This document shows positions 1 through 12,436 of a stretch of 64,000 nucleotides of DNA, one piece after another. The DNA comes from Pollenia angustigena (Eukaryota; Arthropoda; Insecta; Diptera; Polleniidae). Position 1 is the stretch's first letter, and every line of letters starts with the position of its first letter. The notes under the pieces are model-generated. The model saw only the letters and a program-made list of their open reading frames with translations, had not been told where the DNA came from and did no database searches. Made by a program: the position numbers and the translations under genes. The DNA is taken from assembly GCA_930367215.1 (NCBI GenBank), contig OV884059.1, positions 49,508,957 through 49,572,956 of the forward strand, written 5' to 3'.

Positions 1-1277
1 AACGGAAGCGTCATTCGTGCAGTCCGCAGACTGCGTAGGCTCCACAACCTTCGGAGCGGGATCGCCCTTGTCATCACCTCGGTAGACACGGAGCAAGATG
101 GTACTGAAACCATAGTACATCTTGCCCTGTTTCTCCCTCAGTGGCTTCAAGGAGTCCTGATTCAGGACTACGATCGCCGTTCTTGAGGATCCTTCAGCTG
201 CTGAAACCTTGACAACTTTCCAGTTATGAGTGGGAAGTTGGGGGTTGCAGCACTGAATAATCTTCAAGATTTCCTCCGGTGCAGAGGGTTCCGCTGGGAT
301 GGTGACGATGGATCTAGGTCTCCGTGGTATCTCACTCACCAAAACCACGTCGGGCCTAGCACCTTCCCATATTTCGCCAATCGCTCCAATGGCAAGCTTC
401 AGCAGAAGTGCAGAGCGCTCATCCACACACGCCATCAGCTTAACGTGACCCTGGTACCAGCCAGCATCGTCGCATTGCGGGGGTGCTCCTGGATTCTCAC
501 TAAGGATCTTCCATCATTTGCTGCTTCACCAAGTCCCACCTAGAGTGGGAGATGAATCCATCAGCAGCACTTCTGTCTATAATAGCCCTAACAAGATGGT
601 CTTTCGCCACCTCGCTGTAGGACCTATTAGTCGACTTTGGTGCGTACTTGGGACGTTTTGTCCCTGGTTGCTGCCTAACGGCTGTCGCTTCTTCCTCCGA
701 ACGTTGCCGTTTAGGCATTGCCTTTGCAGGGGCAGGAGGTGAAACGCTTTGAAGCCCAGCAGTAAGGGCCTTAGCCCATACCAATGAAGCTTCCTGTTCT
801 GCAGAAAGCTCATTGGCATCTTTGGAGCCGAATAGCTCGATAACACGCAAGGCAGCACGGCTTGAGTTAGATGCCCTCTTGGAAGGATTTTTATTCCGAG
901 GTATCTTCTTAGTGACGCCGGAGTTGGCGGGGGGAAGTACAGAAGTGGGACAGGACGTAATGCACAATAGGCATATGGGAGGCTGCTTTGTTGGACGACT
1001 TTGTCATTTCCAACTTTGCAGTACCCGAAGCATGGGCTTTATCCGCTCTGGCGGAAAGGGCTGATGCGGCTTTTGATGTACTTGGCGCGAAAGACAGAGG
1101 TACATCGCCGCTGTTAGGTGTCGAGACTGATACAGCCACCGACGGGATCGTCTTCGTCCCATTGTCCTTGTCGTTGGTCCTTTTCGTGTCTTGTTCCGTG
1201 CCATTATTAGTTTGTTGTTTTTTTCGTTCTTGATTTTTGTTGTTTTTTAAAGAATTCATTTTTGCTGTTTGGTCCAA
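1..1277 (-). pseudogene. DUF4780-like retroelement ORF, frameshifted, cut by window edge
   Basis: Minus-strand reading from 1277 gives a low-complexity N-terminus rich in Lys, Asn, Ser and Thr (1277 to about 930), then a shifted frame (967-500) with Lys/Arg-rich stretches and the segment RSYSEVAKDHLVRAIIDRS. A third frame from about 515 to 1 continues with CDDAGWYQGHVKLMACVDER and PTHNWKVVKV. This order matches my memory of the DUF4780 family found in insect retroelement-associated ORFs; that assignment is from recall and not from a search. At least two frameshifts (about 930-967 and about 515) break the frame, so it is a decayed copy. The 3' part runs off the window. A non-LTR ORF1 (gag-like RNA binding) role is inference. 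Confidence 0.5.
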
Positions 1278-3319
1278 CGAGTGTAGGGGATCTGGAGGTC
1301 CGCCACGTCATAGCCCCCGATAACGCGGTAAGGGCGTAGTCTATTTGCTGAGGTGCCCAGGTATCAGCAAAGCTCCGTGATAATACAGGCGGTAACCCCT
1401 GACTGCAAACCAACCGATAGGCACGGGTCGCATAACAAAATTATTAGTATTATTTAAGAATTTAAAAGCTCATCAGAGATTCTATTTTTAATCCTCGTTG
1501 ATGTTGCCTGCTATCGAAAACGCGCTCTCGCTTCCTACGGACGTTGGTTTTAAAGTAAGAAGCGCATCATACAAAGATTACAAATTTGTTGGCCTGTTAC
1601 CCGTGACTTCATAGACGCCAATTTCTTTTTTTTATGATTTTTTTCAGGCTTTTGTATTCTTAACATTTATTTTTTTTTAATTTGTAGATGGTCCTGGTGT
1701 TGGTGATGGTGTATCGTATACATTTTCATTTTCTACTTAAAAAAGCTTTTTAGACATATCATCAACAATTAAAAAGACCGTTGATTTATTGGCGTAGGAA
1801 AAATTGTTCGATTTGTAGGTTGTTTTTAGTTATTTTAGTAAAGAATATATTTTTATTGCTCGTTTTTGATAAAAACAATGCTAACAAATTAAAATTTCAA
1901 AAAATTTTATTTAAAATTCCCGGGAAAAATTTCCCGTTATTATTAAAAAAAATATGTCCCGGAATTCCCGGGAATTCTTTCCCGCGTAGAAACTCTAGTC
2001 CCATATTAAATCCCTTAATAAAATTTGTGTATGACAAATAAATCTCATATAGATGTATTTATATATCTAGATTATATTCGACACTTAGTATTCTTATATG
2101 AATCTAAACCTCATAACATAACTTTGTTTTGGCAGGTTCAATATTGACCATCGGTTTCAAATTGGGTACATTCTCGAGCTTGACCGACTTAACTTTTTTA
2201 CTTGTTTTTATTTTTCTGCTTTTGATTTCAACAGTATAAAAACTGATTTTTAACAATTTGTATGTAAAGATATCAATATTTATTGCGATTTGTCCTTAAT
2301 AACTATATTTTAAAGTCATGCTAACAATATGCCCTTTTCTGTATGCTAGGGAAATTGATTGTATTCAATTATTTCGAAATCTTTTTATCATTTGATTCGT
2401 TTGAGGATAATTGTGTCACAAAGATTTTTCAATTTTTATTGTAACTTTGCTTTTTATCTTAAACAACTGCACTGGCTTCTACTCTTTATTTTTTTTAGGA
2501 TTCAAGTAAGTTTTTTGTATTTTTAATTTTAACCATGTATTTAATTTTGTAGTAGAGTATTCAAAAAACTGACAATCGAGTTTCTTATGATTAGAATAAA
2601 ATAAAAAAACAGCTTTTATACAAAAGTATTTTTTACCTATATCCAATTTGCATTGGACACACTTGGGAAAAACCCGTGTTTTTTAAATTTTTAAAAAAAT
2701 ATATTGTTACGTTACTGCCTTTGAAAAACGTTTTGGTTTATTTCCTTTATAATAAACCGTTTCGAGTTCTCTAAACACTGTTTATAATTTACACAACTTT
2801 ATTTAGTACTTAGTCACGATAAAAACCGTAATTTGTAGCTTTTATTCACAACCAACTATAATTTTCCCAGCGTGATACGTTTTTGACAAAGTCTGAACTA
2901 AGAATTATCTCTTTATGCTAGCCGCCGCAAGTATTTATACTGTAGCCCAGACGTGTAGATGATACTAATAACGTCTAGAAAGTTCGCCGCATAACGGTTA
3001 CTTACTCATCTATAGTTACTATCTATATGGCTGAATTAATTTAGTTATAAGGCATCATTAACTAAGGCATACTCTTAGGCGTTACCATAAATTTAGATTA
3101 ATTAATAACAAAAATTCGAGTAATTACAATGGGGTTGAAGTACAATTATGCACAACAAGTTTAAAATTACATCTGTTGTAATGGGTTTAGTTTTTATCAC
3201 CCAGTAAGTAAAAATTAAACAGTGTTTGTACTTTTTCTTTATTTAAATTTTTTTTTTTTTTTTTGTTTGTTTTCTATAGAAAAAACTTTTCTACAGAAAA
3301 AATTTTATTTTTTCTAAAT
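1278..3319. other. Non-coding A+T-rich stretch
   Basis: I see no supportable gene here. 1278-1430 could be leader sequence of the DUF4780-like element. Around 1917-1985 there are several overlapping palindromes built on CCCGGGAA and GGAATTCCCGGG, surrounded by A/T runs, perhaps an old transposon end. 3240-3262 is a T-run. The 86-aa frame at 1781-2041 has composition typical of random A+T-rich sequence. Confidence 0.6.
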
Positions 3320-3334
3320 AATTTAAATATATTT

Positions 3335-5642
3335 TTAATTAGGCTTAAGTTCATGAAATTTAATTTTTATTAAATTATTTTTATGAAGAAAGGAATTTTA
3401 CAACATGAAAATCAATTTAAATTGTTATTGATAATCTTTCATTCTTGACGTGGCTCGGGCTCGAACCCTGGCCGGCAGGTTACCATGACATGTTTCGATC
3501 GCAACCACTCGATCTCCTCAGATGGATTTGCCGTCTTACACTCGCAGCCATCGACGACTGCTAACGTCACTAGTCAAACATCAATCCTTAAACCAAATTG
3601 TATTTAAACATTTGGTAGATCGAAATTTGCTTTCCTGAATGATTATCCATTTTAATTGGTTTTACATGTTTTTTCCTTTACTTCTGTTTTTTCGTACTTT
3701 CGTCAAGAATTTTTCTTGAAGTCCAAGTACATTTTTTTTTTTTTTTTTTTTTTTTGTTTTTTCACTTTGTCTTTCTCTTTTCTGTTGACCTTTTTCAGCA
3801 CAACTTGAAGGACAAATGTACACATAGAGCTCGTGCCTTAGCTTTAACAATAATTAGAATTGTGGTTATTTTTTTGAACTATTTATGGTTTTTAATCCAA
3901 ATTTTCTTAATATTTTTAATTAGGCTTAAGTTCATGAAATTTAATTTTTATTAAATTATTTTTATGAAGAAAGGAATTTTACAACATGAAAATCAATTTA
4001 AATTGTTATTGATAATCTTTCATTCTTGACGTGGCTCGGGCTCGAACCCTGGCCGGCAGGTTACCATGACATGTTTCGATCGCAACCACTCGATCTCCTC
4101 AGATGGATTTGCCGTCTTACACTCGCAGCCATCGACGACTGCTAACGTCACTAGTCAAACATCAATCCTTAAACCAAATTGTATTTAAACATTTGGAGCC
4201 CGAGCCACGTCAAGAATGAAAGATTATCAATAACAATTTAAATTGATTTTCATGTTGTAAAATTCCTTTCTTCATAAAAATAATTTAATAAAAATTAAAT
4301 TTCATGAACTTAAGCCTAATTAAAAATATTAAGAAAATTTGGATTAAAAACCATAAATAGTTCAAAAAAATAACCACAATTCTAATTATTGTTAAAGCTA
4401 AGGCACGAGCTCTATGTGTACATTTGTCCTTCAAGTTGTGCTGAAAAAGGTCAACAGAAAAGAGAAAGACAAAGTGAAAAAACAAAAAAAAAAAAAAAAA
4501 AAAAATGTACTTGGACTTCAAGAAAAATTCTTGACGAAAGTACGAAAAAACAGAAGTAAAGGAAAAAACATGTAAAACCAATTAAAATGGATAATCATTC
4601 AGGAAAGCAAATTTCGATCTACCAAATGTTTAAATACAATTTGGTTTAAGGATTGATGTTTGACTAGTGACGTTAGCAGTCGTCGATGGCTGCGAGTGTA
4701 AGACGGCAAATCCATCTGAGGAGATCGAGTGGTTGCGATCGAAACATGTCATGGTAACCTGCCGGCCAGGGTTCGAGCCCGAGCCACGTCAAGAATGAAA
4801 GATTATCAATAACAATTTAAATTGATTTTCATGTTGTAAAATTCCTTTCTTCATAAAAATAATTTAATAAAAATTAAATTTCATGAACTTAAGCCTAATT
4901 AAAAATATTAAGAAAATTTGGATTAAAAACCATAAATAGTTCAAAAAAATAACCACAATTCTAATTATTGTTAAAGCTAAGGCACGAGCTCTATGTGTAC
5001 ATTTGTCCTTCAAGTTGTGCTGAAAAAGGTCAACAGAAAAGAGAAAGACAAAGTGAAAAAACAAAAAAAAAAAAAAAAAAAAAAAATGTACTTGGACTTC
5101 AAGAAAAATTCTTGACGAAAGTACGAAAAAACAGAAGTAAAGGAAAAAACATGTAAAACCAATTAAAATGGATAATCATTCAGGAAAGCAAATTTCGATC
5201 TACCAAATGTTTAAATACAATTTGGTTTAAGGATTGATGTTTGACTAGTGACGTTAGCAGTCGTCGATGGCTGCGAGTGTAAGACGGCAAATCCATCTGA
5301 GGAGATCGAGTGGTTGCGATCGAAACATGTCATGGTAACCTGCCGGCCAGGGTTCGAGCCCGAGCCACGTCAAGAATGAAAGATTATCAATAACAATTTA
5401 AATTGATTTTCATGTTGTAAAATTCCTTTCTTCATAAAAATAATTTAATAAAAATTAAATTTCATGAACTTAAGCCTAATTAAAAATATTAAGAAAATTT
5501 GGATTAAAAACCATAAATAGTTCAAAAAAATAACCACAATTCTAATTATTGTTAAAGCTAAGGCACGAGCTCTATGTGTACATTTGTCCTTCAAGTTGTG
5601 CTGAAAAAGGTCAACAGAAAAGAGAAAGACAAAGTGAAAAAA

Positions 5643-5683
<41 letters not shown>

Positions 5684-7883
5684 TACTTGGACTTCAAGAA
5701 AAATTCTTGACGAAAGTACGAAAAAACAGAAGTAAAGGAAAAAACATGTAAAACCAATTAAAATGGATAATCATTCAGGAAAGCAAATTTCGATCTACCA
5801 AATGTTTAAATACAATTTGGTTTAAGGATTGATGTTTGACTAGTGACGTTAGCAGTCGTCGATGGCTGCGAGTGTAAGACGGCAAATCCATCTGAGGAGA
5901 TCGAGTGGTTGCGATCGAAACATGTCATGGTAACCTGCCGGCCAGGGTTCGAGCCCGAGCCACGTCAAGAATGAAAGATTATCAATAACAATTTAAATTG
6001 ATTTTCATGTTGTAAAATTCCTTTCTTCATAAAAATAATTTAATAAAAATTAAATTTCATGAACTTAAGCCTAATTAAAAATATTAAGAAAATTTGGATT
6101 AAAAACCATAAATAGTTCAAAAAAATAACCACAATTCTAGTTATTGTTAAAGCTAAGGCACGAGCTCTATGTGTACATTTGTCCTTCAAGTTGTGCTGAA
6201 AAAGGTCAACAGAAAAGAGAAAGACAAAGTGAAAAAACAAAAAAAAAAAAAAAAAAAAAAAATGTACTTGGACTTCAAGAAAAATTCTTGACGAAAGTAC
6301 GAAAAAACAGAAGTAAAGGAAAAAACATGTAAAACCAATTAAAATGGATAATCATTCAGGAAAGCAAATTTCGATCTACCAAATGTTTAAATACAATTTG
6401 GTTTAAGGATTGATGTTTGACTAGTGACGTTAGCAGTCGTCGATGGCTGCGAGTGTAAGACGGCAAATCCATCTGAGGAGATCGAGTGGTTGCGATCGAA
6501 ACATGTCATGGTAACCTGCCGGCCAGGGTTCGAGCCCGAGCCACGTCAAGAATGAAAGATTATCAATAACAATTTAAATTGATTTTCATGTTGTAAAATT
6601 CCTTTCTTCATAAAAATAATTTAATAAAAATTAAATTTCATGAACTTAAGCCTAATTAAAAATATTAAGAAAATTTGGATTAAAAACCATAAATAGTTCA
6701 AAAAAAGAACCACAATTCTAATTATTGTTAAAGCTAAGGCACGAGCTCTATGTGTACATTTGTCCTTCAAGTTGTGCTGAAAAAGGTCAACAGAAAAGAG
6801 AAAGACAAAGTGAAAAAACAAAAAAAAAAAAAAAAAAAAAAATGTACTTGGACTTCAAGAAAAATTCTTGACGAAAGTACGAAAAAACAGAAGTAAAGGA
6901 AAAAACATGTAAAACCAATTAAAATGGATAATCATTCAGGAAAGCAAATTTCGATCTACCAAATGTTTAAATACAATTTGGTTTAAGGATTGATGTTTGA
7001 CTAGTGACGTTAGCAGTCGTCGATGGCTGCGAGTGTAAGACGGCAAATCCATCTGAGGAGATCGAGTGGTTGCGATCGAAACATGTCATGGTAACCTGCC
7101 GGCCAGGGTTCGAGCCCGAGCCACGTCAAGAATGAAAGATTATCAATAACAATTTAAATTGATTTTCATGTTGTAAAATTCCTTTCTTCATAAAAATAAT
7201 TTAATAAAAATTAAATTTCATGAACTTAAGCCTAATTAAAAATATTAAGAAATTTGGATTAAAAACCATAAATAGTTCAAAAAAAATAACCACAATTCTA
7301 ATTATTGTTAAAGCTAAGGCACGAGCTCTATGTGTACATTTGTCCTTCAAGTTGTGCTGAAAAAGGTCAACAGAAAAGAGAAAGACAAAGTGAAAAAACA
7401 AAAAAAAAAAAAAAAAAAAAAAATGTACTTGGACTTCAAGAAAAATTCTTGACGAAAGTACGAAAAAACAGAAGTAAAGGAAAAAACATGTAAAACCAAT
7501 TAAAATGGATAATCATTCAGGAAAGCAAATTTCGATCTACCAAATGTTTAAATACAATTTGGTTTAAGGATTGATGTTTGACTAGTGACGTTAGCAGTCG
7601 TCGATGGCTGCGAGTGTAAGACGGCAAATCCATCTGAGGAGATCGAGTGGTTGCGATCGAAACATGTCATGGTAACCTGCCGGCCAGGGTTCGAGCCCGA
7701 GCCACGTCAAGAATGAAAGATTATCAATAACAATTTAAATTGATTTTCATGTTGTAAAATTCCTTTCTTCATAAAAATAATTTAATAAAAATTAAATTTC
7801 ATGAACTTAAGCCTAATTAAAAATATTAAGAAAATTTGGATTAAAAACCATAAATAGTTCAAAAAAATAACCACAATTCTAAT
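3335..7883. repeat. Array of about 581-bp repeats with an internal inversion
   Basis: One unit of about 581 bp recurs almost unchanged. From 3335 to about 4196 it runs in one orientation for about 1.5 units. At about 4196 the orientation flips, and about six units follow in the opposite orientation to 7883. Unit starts can be followed by the string GGTTCGAGCCC on the plus strand at 4770, 5351, 5946, 6527, 7107 and 7688. Units differ mainly in the length of an A-run (about 22 to 39 bases). The apparent 62-66 aa frames repeat with the array and are not genes. The array is bounded on both sides by the same 16-mer TAATTTAAATATATTT (3319-3334 and 7884-7899). Confidence 0.9.
4723..4780 (+). promoter_or_regulatory. 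tRNA-like pol III promoter (A and B boxes) of the repeat unit
   Basis: GGTTCGAGCCC at 4770-4780 fits the pol III B-box consensus GGTTCRANNCC. About 43 bases upstream, CGAGTGG (4726-4732) resembles the A-box of a serine/leucine-type tRNA. An A-rich run lies roughly 300 bp downstream. Together this suggests that a tRNA-derived SINE is embedded in every array unit. The same promoter recurs on the plus strand at 5351, 5946, 6527, 7107 and 7688, and on the minus strand in the two inverted units near 3446 and 4030. No clover-leaf with intact acceptor stem is visible, so it is not a functional tRNA gene. Confidence 0.6.
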
Positions 7884-8006
7884 TAATTTAAATATATTTC
7901 AATTCCAGCCTCAGCGCCGTAAGGCATTATTGAGGCAAGTTGGCAAAATAATTCATTGTCAAAAGTACAAATAAAAGATTTAACTTAATATTAAAATTAT
8001 TAATTA

Positions 8007-8861
8007 TTAAATTACAAAAAATAAGTATAAAAACTGTTTTACAAAAATATAACAAATTACAAAATTGTTAAATAAGTGTTGTTTAAAAGACGATTTAAAT
8101 AGTGAAATTCGATTAGTTGATTTCAAATCTGCATGTAAATTATTGAATTTTACAGCACCCACGTAATCAATGCGTTGCTTGGTAGTTTCTAGTCTACATC
8201 GAGGAATTCTTAAATTTGATCTGTTTCGTGTGTTAAAACTAAATTGCTGTTGAGAAAATGTTATGCTTTGGTGACCAATATGGTTAATGAATTTAAAAAC
8301 AAACATTAACACCTGATATACATGCAATCCATTAATTGGTAAAATTGTTTTGCTTATATCTTTGTACAATGTGACAGTTGAATACAGTATTGGTAGTTTG
8401 TAAATAATTTTTAATGCTTTGTTTTGCATGCATTGAAGTGATTTCAGTGAAATGTTATTTTTATTGTAAGCATATATAATTGCTAAGTAATTCAAATGCG
8501 ATTGAATCAAAGATTGAAATATCTTTGATTTAACATCCAGTTTATTTTTTAATTTATATAATGTTCCAATTGCTAGAGCTATTTTCCTTTTCAAATCGGT
8601 TATATGTAAATCCCATGACAAATTACTTTGCAATGTGATTCCCAAATACTTAACGGAATGGGTTTCATAAACAGCTTTTCCATTAATAAACACGTTGTTA
8701 TCACTATTTATACTTACAGCATGTGGTCTAAAGCGTATTAATTTGGTTTTATCAGAGTTAAGAACTAATCGATTTAATCGCGTAAATTTAAATATCAAAG
8801 CAGCATATCTTTCAATTCTTGTTTTAAGTGATAAATCGTACTTGTAGAGGTAAAAAAGCAC
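8007..8861 (-). pseudogene. C-terminal thumb region of the same non-LTR ORF2
   Basis: This 284-aa frame includes LVLNSDKTKLIRF and VKYLGITLQSNLSWDLHI, the blocks normally found directly after the catalytic FADD of CR1/Jockey reverse transcriptases, followed by a helical, basic tail. It overlaps the FADD frame by about 66 bp in a different phase, marking a frameshift at about 8800-8860. Confidence 0.8.
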
Positions 8862-9407
8862 ACATCGTCTGCAAACATAACAAGTTGCCCATCTAAATTT
8901 AGATTTTTTAAATCATTTAAATATATAGAAAACAAAAGAGGGCCCAATCCACTACCCTGCGGCACACCATAATCAACAGAACCAAGAACCGTGTCCGTGT
9001 TGTTTATATTAACATATTGTTTTCTATTAACGATATAATTTTTAAACAATAAAAGTTCTCGGCCCTGAACACCATATTCCATTAATTTCTGTAACATTAT
9101 TTCATGATCTACTTAATCAAAAGCTTTAGTAAAATTAAAAAAATAATCCAGCAACTCCACTAGAACCTCCATCAAGCCCACTACAAATGAACTGCACTAC
9201 ATTCAACACAGCATCTTCAGTACTACAACCCCTTCGAAATCCAAATTGATAATTGTATAAAAAAGTATTTTCCTCCAAATAAAGAAGTTTATCATAAAGA
9301 ATCTTCTCAAAAATTTTATCAATTGTAAAAGAAAGAAAAGCAATAGGTCTATATTTATCTATATTTGTTGCATTAACCTCTTTCGAAATTGGAACTATTT
9401 TGTGCAC
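8795..9407 (-). pseudogene. Reverse transcriptase segment of non-LTR ORF2
   Basis: Two frames cover the palm and fingers. 9407-9135 holds KYRPIAFLSFTIDKIFEKI and QFGFRRGCSTEDAV. 9097-8795 holds YGVPQGSGLGPLLF and the catalytic FADD box in VMFADDVCFF. The core motif with the first catalytic Asp is lost in the frameshifted gap at 9098-9134. The next frame (8861-8007) continues past FADD, so the gene is split at least three times. Confidence 0.85.
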
Positions 9408-9995
9408 TTTTAAGACGTCAGGGTAACCTGAATTGTTAACGATTTTATTAAAAATATCTTTAAATATCGGGATTAAAAGATCTCTACATTCTTTTACAAA
9501 TTTAGGCGAAATACCATCAAAGCCTGGACTTTAATTATCTTTAAAATTTTGGATTATTTCAAACATATCATCATCATTAACGATGAAGTGACTGTGAAAG
9601 AGTCCGTAAAGAATTGAATCCATCACCAGGATACATTTCTATTTCCCTTTTAAGATTTTCCTAACTCGTAATAAAATAATTATTCAGGCAATTCACTTTA
9701 TCTTGGTCACATATTATTGATTGCCCTTGAGAATCCTTAAGGTTAATGACGTTACTCTTTGTTCGACCAAGAGTACTATTTATAAATTTCCACGATTTCT
9801 TAGGATCATTACCTGCCTTCAATAAATTTCCAGCGTAATAATCATCTCTACACTTTTTTGTAGAAATTTTTATAACTTTGCTGATTCGCTTTAAAATATC
9901 ATTAACGTTCTGTTTGTTTTTCGATTTATGTCTTTTCCTTAAAAGTTTTTCTTTAAATAAAATTAAATCTTGAAGATTCTTGTTAATCCATGGAG

Positions 9996-10535
9996 TTAGC
10001 TCACAGTTGAATTATTTATAGCACCTTTAATACAATGCACTAAGACGTTTGTTAACTCTGAAGAATTAAATGATTCATAGTTGTCAGGTAAATTATTACG
10101 CAAGTATTCTCTAGCCTTTTCATAGTCACAGTGTGTCTTTTCAATCTCAACATATTCATTTTTCATTACATCTTTCTTAAATTTACAGCAAATTATATTG
10201 TGATCAGATAAATTACATTCAACTGAATCAACATAAATTTCTGCAGAAAAATTGCTTAAAACATGATCAATACACGTTCTACTGACAGGTCTTGTTATTA
10301 AATTATGAGCACTGTCACAATCATAATTTTGAAAAACGGTCAACAAATCAATAAAATGAGGATTTTGAATGAGATCAATGTTAGAATCTCCAACAATAAT
10401 TATTGGACTCCGAGCATGTTCGCTTAAAATACTGTCTAAAATATTAAAAAAGTCATTTACGCTACAATTCTGCGATCGATAAAATGACACTATCTTCAAA
10501 GGTTTGCTTTCAACTTTAACACTGTTCAAAGTCAA
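9996..10535 (-). pseudogene. APE-like endonuclease segment of non-LTR ORF2
   Basis: The 179-aa frame carries VGDSNID (catalytic Asp/Asn loop), CIDHVLSN and SDHNIICC (the terminal SDH motif), the landmark order of apurinic-type endonucleases that nick target DNA for target-primed reverse transcription. N-terminal endonuclease blocks lie upstream in other frames (about 10536-10750). The reading is separated from the reverse transcriptase by frameshifts and stops between 9408 and 9995. Confidence 0.8.
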
Positions 10536-10864
10536 AACTAAAAACTTAACAAAATTACTACTCTTGCATACTTCAACACTAAATTGAATGTTTTTATTAA
10601 TATATATATAGTCGTACCACCATAAGCATCTTCTCTACAGCAATGTATATTATTAAAACCTGGAAATTTGTGTAATGTCCTTCTGAAACCAAGTTTCTTG
10701 GACAGCTTTTATATCCCGTAACTTGGGAAAGCTTGCTATTAACGATTTAAATTTATTAAATTTATCAACATCTTCTGATATTTATACTAATTATAATAAG
10801 AAAACTAAAATTCAAATTACAAAAATAAGAAAAAATTATACAAATTAAATATATACATTCCTTT

Positions 10865-11410
10865 TTAAGGGGGCACGTTCGTGGGTAAAGCTTTATAGAA
10901 AAGAGCACTCTCGTCAGCATTCATTATGTTTTCGGTGGAGTAATATTTAATAAGGTTAGGTAAATTTTCGATGTATTGTTTTGCACCGTCTGTGTTCATG
11001 TCTGAGGCTTCACCATGAATTATGCCCACTTTTACATTTTGTCTTTTTTTCCATCTAAATAACCAGTTACTATTCGGCTCGAAATCGTCACCAAGCTCCA
11101 TGGCAAATTCTTTGGCTTTTCTAATAAGAACTTGGGAGCTTATTACAGCATTTTTTTGTCTTTGTTGATCGAACCATATCCCAAGTGCTTTTTCAACATT
11201 GCCATGAATGCCTTTTCTATTGCGCTTTTGTTTTAAATTGGCGGCTTCATTAATTTCTTTTTTTTTCTTTAATATACGATTCACTGTCGAAATATCACAT
11301 TTATATTTTAAGCAAATTAATTTTTTATTCTTATTATCGTCTTCTATTTCTTTAATTATCTTTACTTTTTGTTTTAATGAAAGTGCTGTTAGTTTTCTTT
11401 TACAACTCAT
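10865..11410 (-). pseudogene. pogo/Tigger-like transposase, N-terminal half
   Basis: I place the start at the ATG at 11410 (residue 33 of the longer open frame), giving MSCKRKLTALSLKQKVKIIK, a typical beginning of the CENP-B/Psq-type helix-turn-helix that binds the terminal repeats. A second CENP-B-type helix-turn-helix follows, with NSNWLFRWKKRQNV. The reading ends with MNADESALFYKALP, which carries the first Asp of the DDE nuclease. The second and third catalytic residues and the C-terminus are absent, so it is a truncated, inactive copy. Confidence 0.8.
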
Positions 11411-12106
11411 TTTTTTTAAATGTATGTATGTACATATGTATTTACCACTCAACTTATGACAGTTAAATACTAAAAACCACACAATATGAAACAGAACTTC
11501 CATCAATGACGTTCAAGCAACCTGTAGTCATGTGTTATACATTTTTAGAATGAAAGAGATAGACAAATTTGTAACAATAAGATTTGCTATTCTTTTCATA
11601 TAATCGTGGTACTGTTGCTGCATGAATGTAGCTATGTGCATGCAAACAAAACAAATGAATTATAATGATGCCAACCGGGCTTGTTTGCATTTTATGTTTT
11701 TAAAAACAGCTTAAATTTGATATTTTTGTGAAAAAGTGGCCACTTTATTTTTATCAAGTGTGCAGCTAACTTTGATGTTTTATATGAAAATATTTTAAAG
11801 CTGCTCAAAAATATAAAAAATGTGCAGGTAAACAAAATGCACGTAAACAATAATTTTGAAGAATAATTCCAGAAAATATGTATTTTGGGCAGTTAAGTCA
11901 AAATGCAGCTAACTTTGATATTTTGTATGAAAATAATTTTAAAATGCCAAAAATTTTGTGCATTTATCTTAAATGTGCAGGTATAGAAAGTGCACTTAAA
12001 AAAGGAATTTGTATGGAATTATAAAGAATAATTCCAAAAATTATCAATTTTGTGCAGTTAAGTCAAATGTGCACGTAAACAAAAGGCAGTTAAGTCAAAA
12101 CTACTG
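10865..12106 (-). mobile_element. pogo/Tigger-like DNA transposon, truncated
   Basis: The terminus at 12106 reads, on the minus strand, CAGTAGTTTTGACTTAACTG and abuts the dinucleotide TA, as expected for pogo-type elements that start CAGT and duplicate TA. Inside it, between about 11690 and 12106, short blocks such as GCAGTTAAGTCAAA and GTGCAGCTAACTTTGAT recur several times, probably subterminal transposase-binding repeats. The transposase frame follows and is cut off near 10865 next to non-LTR sequence; the other end of the element is missing. Confidence 0.7.
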
Positions 12107-12436
12107 TATATCACTCTTTATGGTTTTAATGTTTTTGTTAAAGTCAATATATTTATATAACTTATTGAAATCATCACAGACTCTACGAAATGGATCGAAC
12201 TGAGCAAAGTTTGTAGTATAATATTTAATACTCAGAATGCTATAATATCTTGATAGACGAACAGGTACGTTAAGGTTAATTTTTCCCAGAAGGTATTGAG
12301 AATTGACGCTTCCGTTTATTAGCTTAAGTAGAAAAATAGCATTTAACATTTTCCGACGACTTCTTAAAGTTGGTAACCTAATAAGTGCCAGACGGTTAAC
12401 ATAGGATGGTAACCTTATGTGAGGGTCCCAACCCAA
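12101..12436 (-). pseudogene. C-terminal fragment of CR1-like ORF2
   Basis: The 111-aa frame MGWDPHIRLPSYVNRLALIR and LPTLRSRRKMLNAIF resembles the conserved C-terminal helical region (thumb/connection) of CR1/Jockey ORF2 proteins. It continues the reverse transcriptase after a one-base frame change near 12430 and ends at the junction with the pogo-like terminus. Confidence 0.65.

Larger units (their letters stand above)
7900..10800 (-). mobile_element. Non-LTR retrotransposon (CR1/Jockey-like), broken ORF2
   Basis: On the minus strand the order is APE-type endonuclease, reverse transcriptase, C-terminal region, then a 3' UTR ending near 7900 beside the repeat array. The endonuclease begins around 10730 with a reading similar to LRDIKAVQETWF. 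No ORF1 is seen; the 5' side stops against the pogo-like transposase fragment at about 10865. Multiple frameshifts make it inactive. Clade assignment is uncertain; the APE endonuclease plus FADD-type reverse transcriptase place it broadly in the CR1/Jockey group. Confidence 0.8.

Noticed and set aside
4690..4800. Possible functional tRNA genes in the array
   Set aside because: A and B boxes are present, but no acceptor stem pairing or clear anticodon arm can be drawn.
3662..7493. Repeated 62-66 aa frames in the 581-bp array
   Set aside because: They recur with each repeat unit on both strands, carry a poly-A/T-encoded run and show no family features; they are by-products of the repeat.
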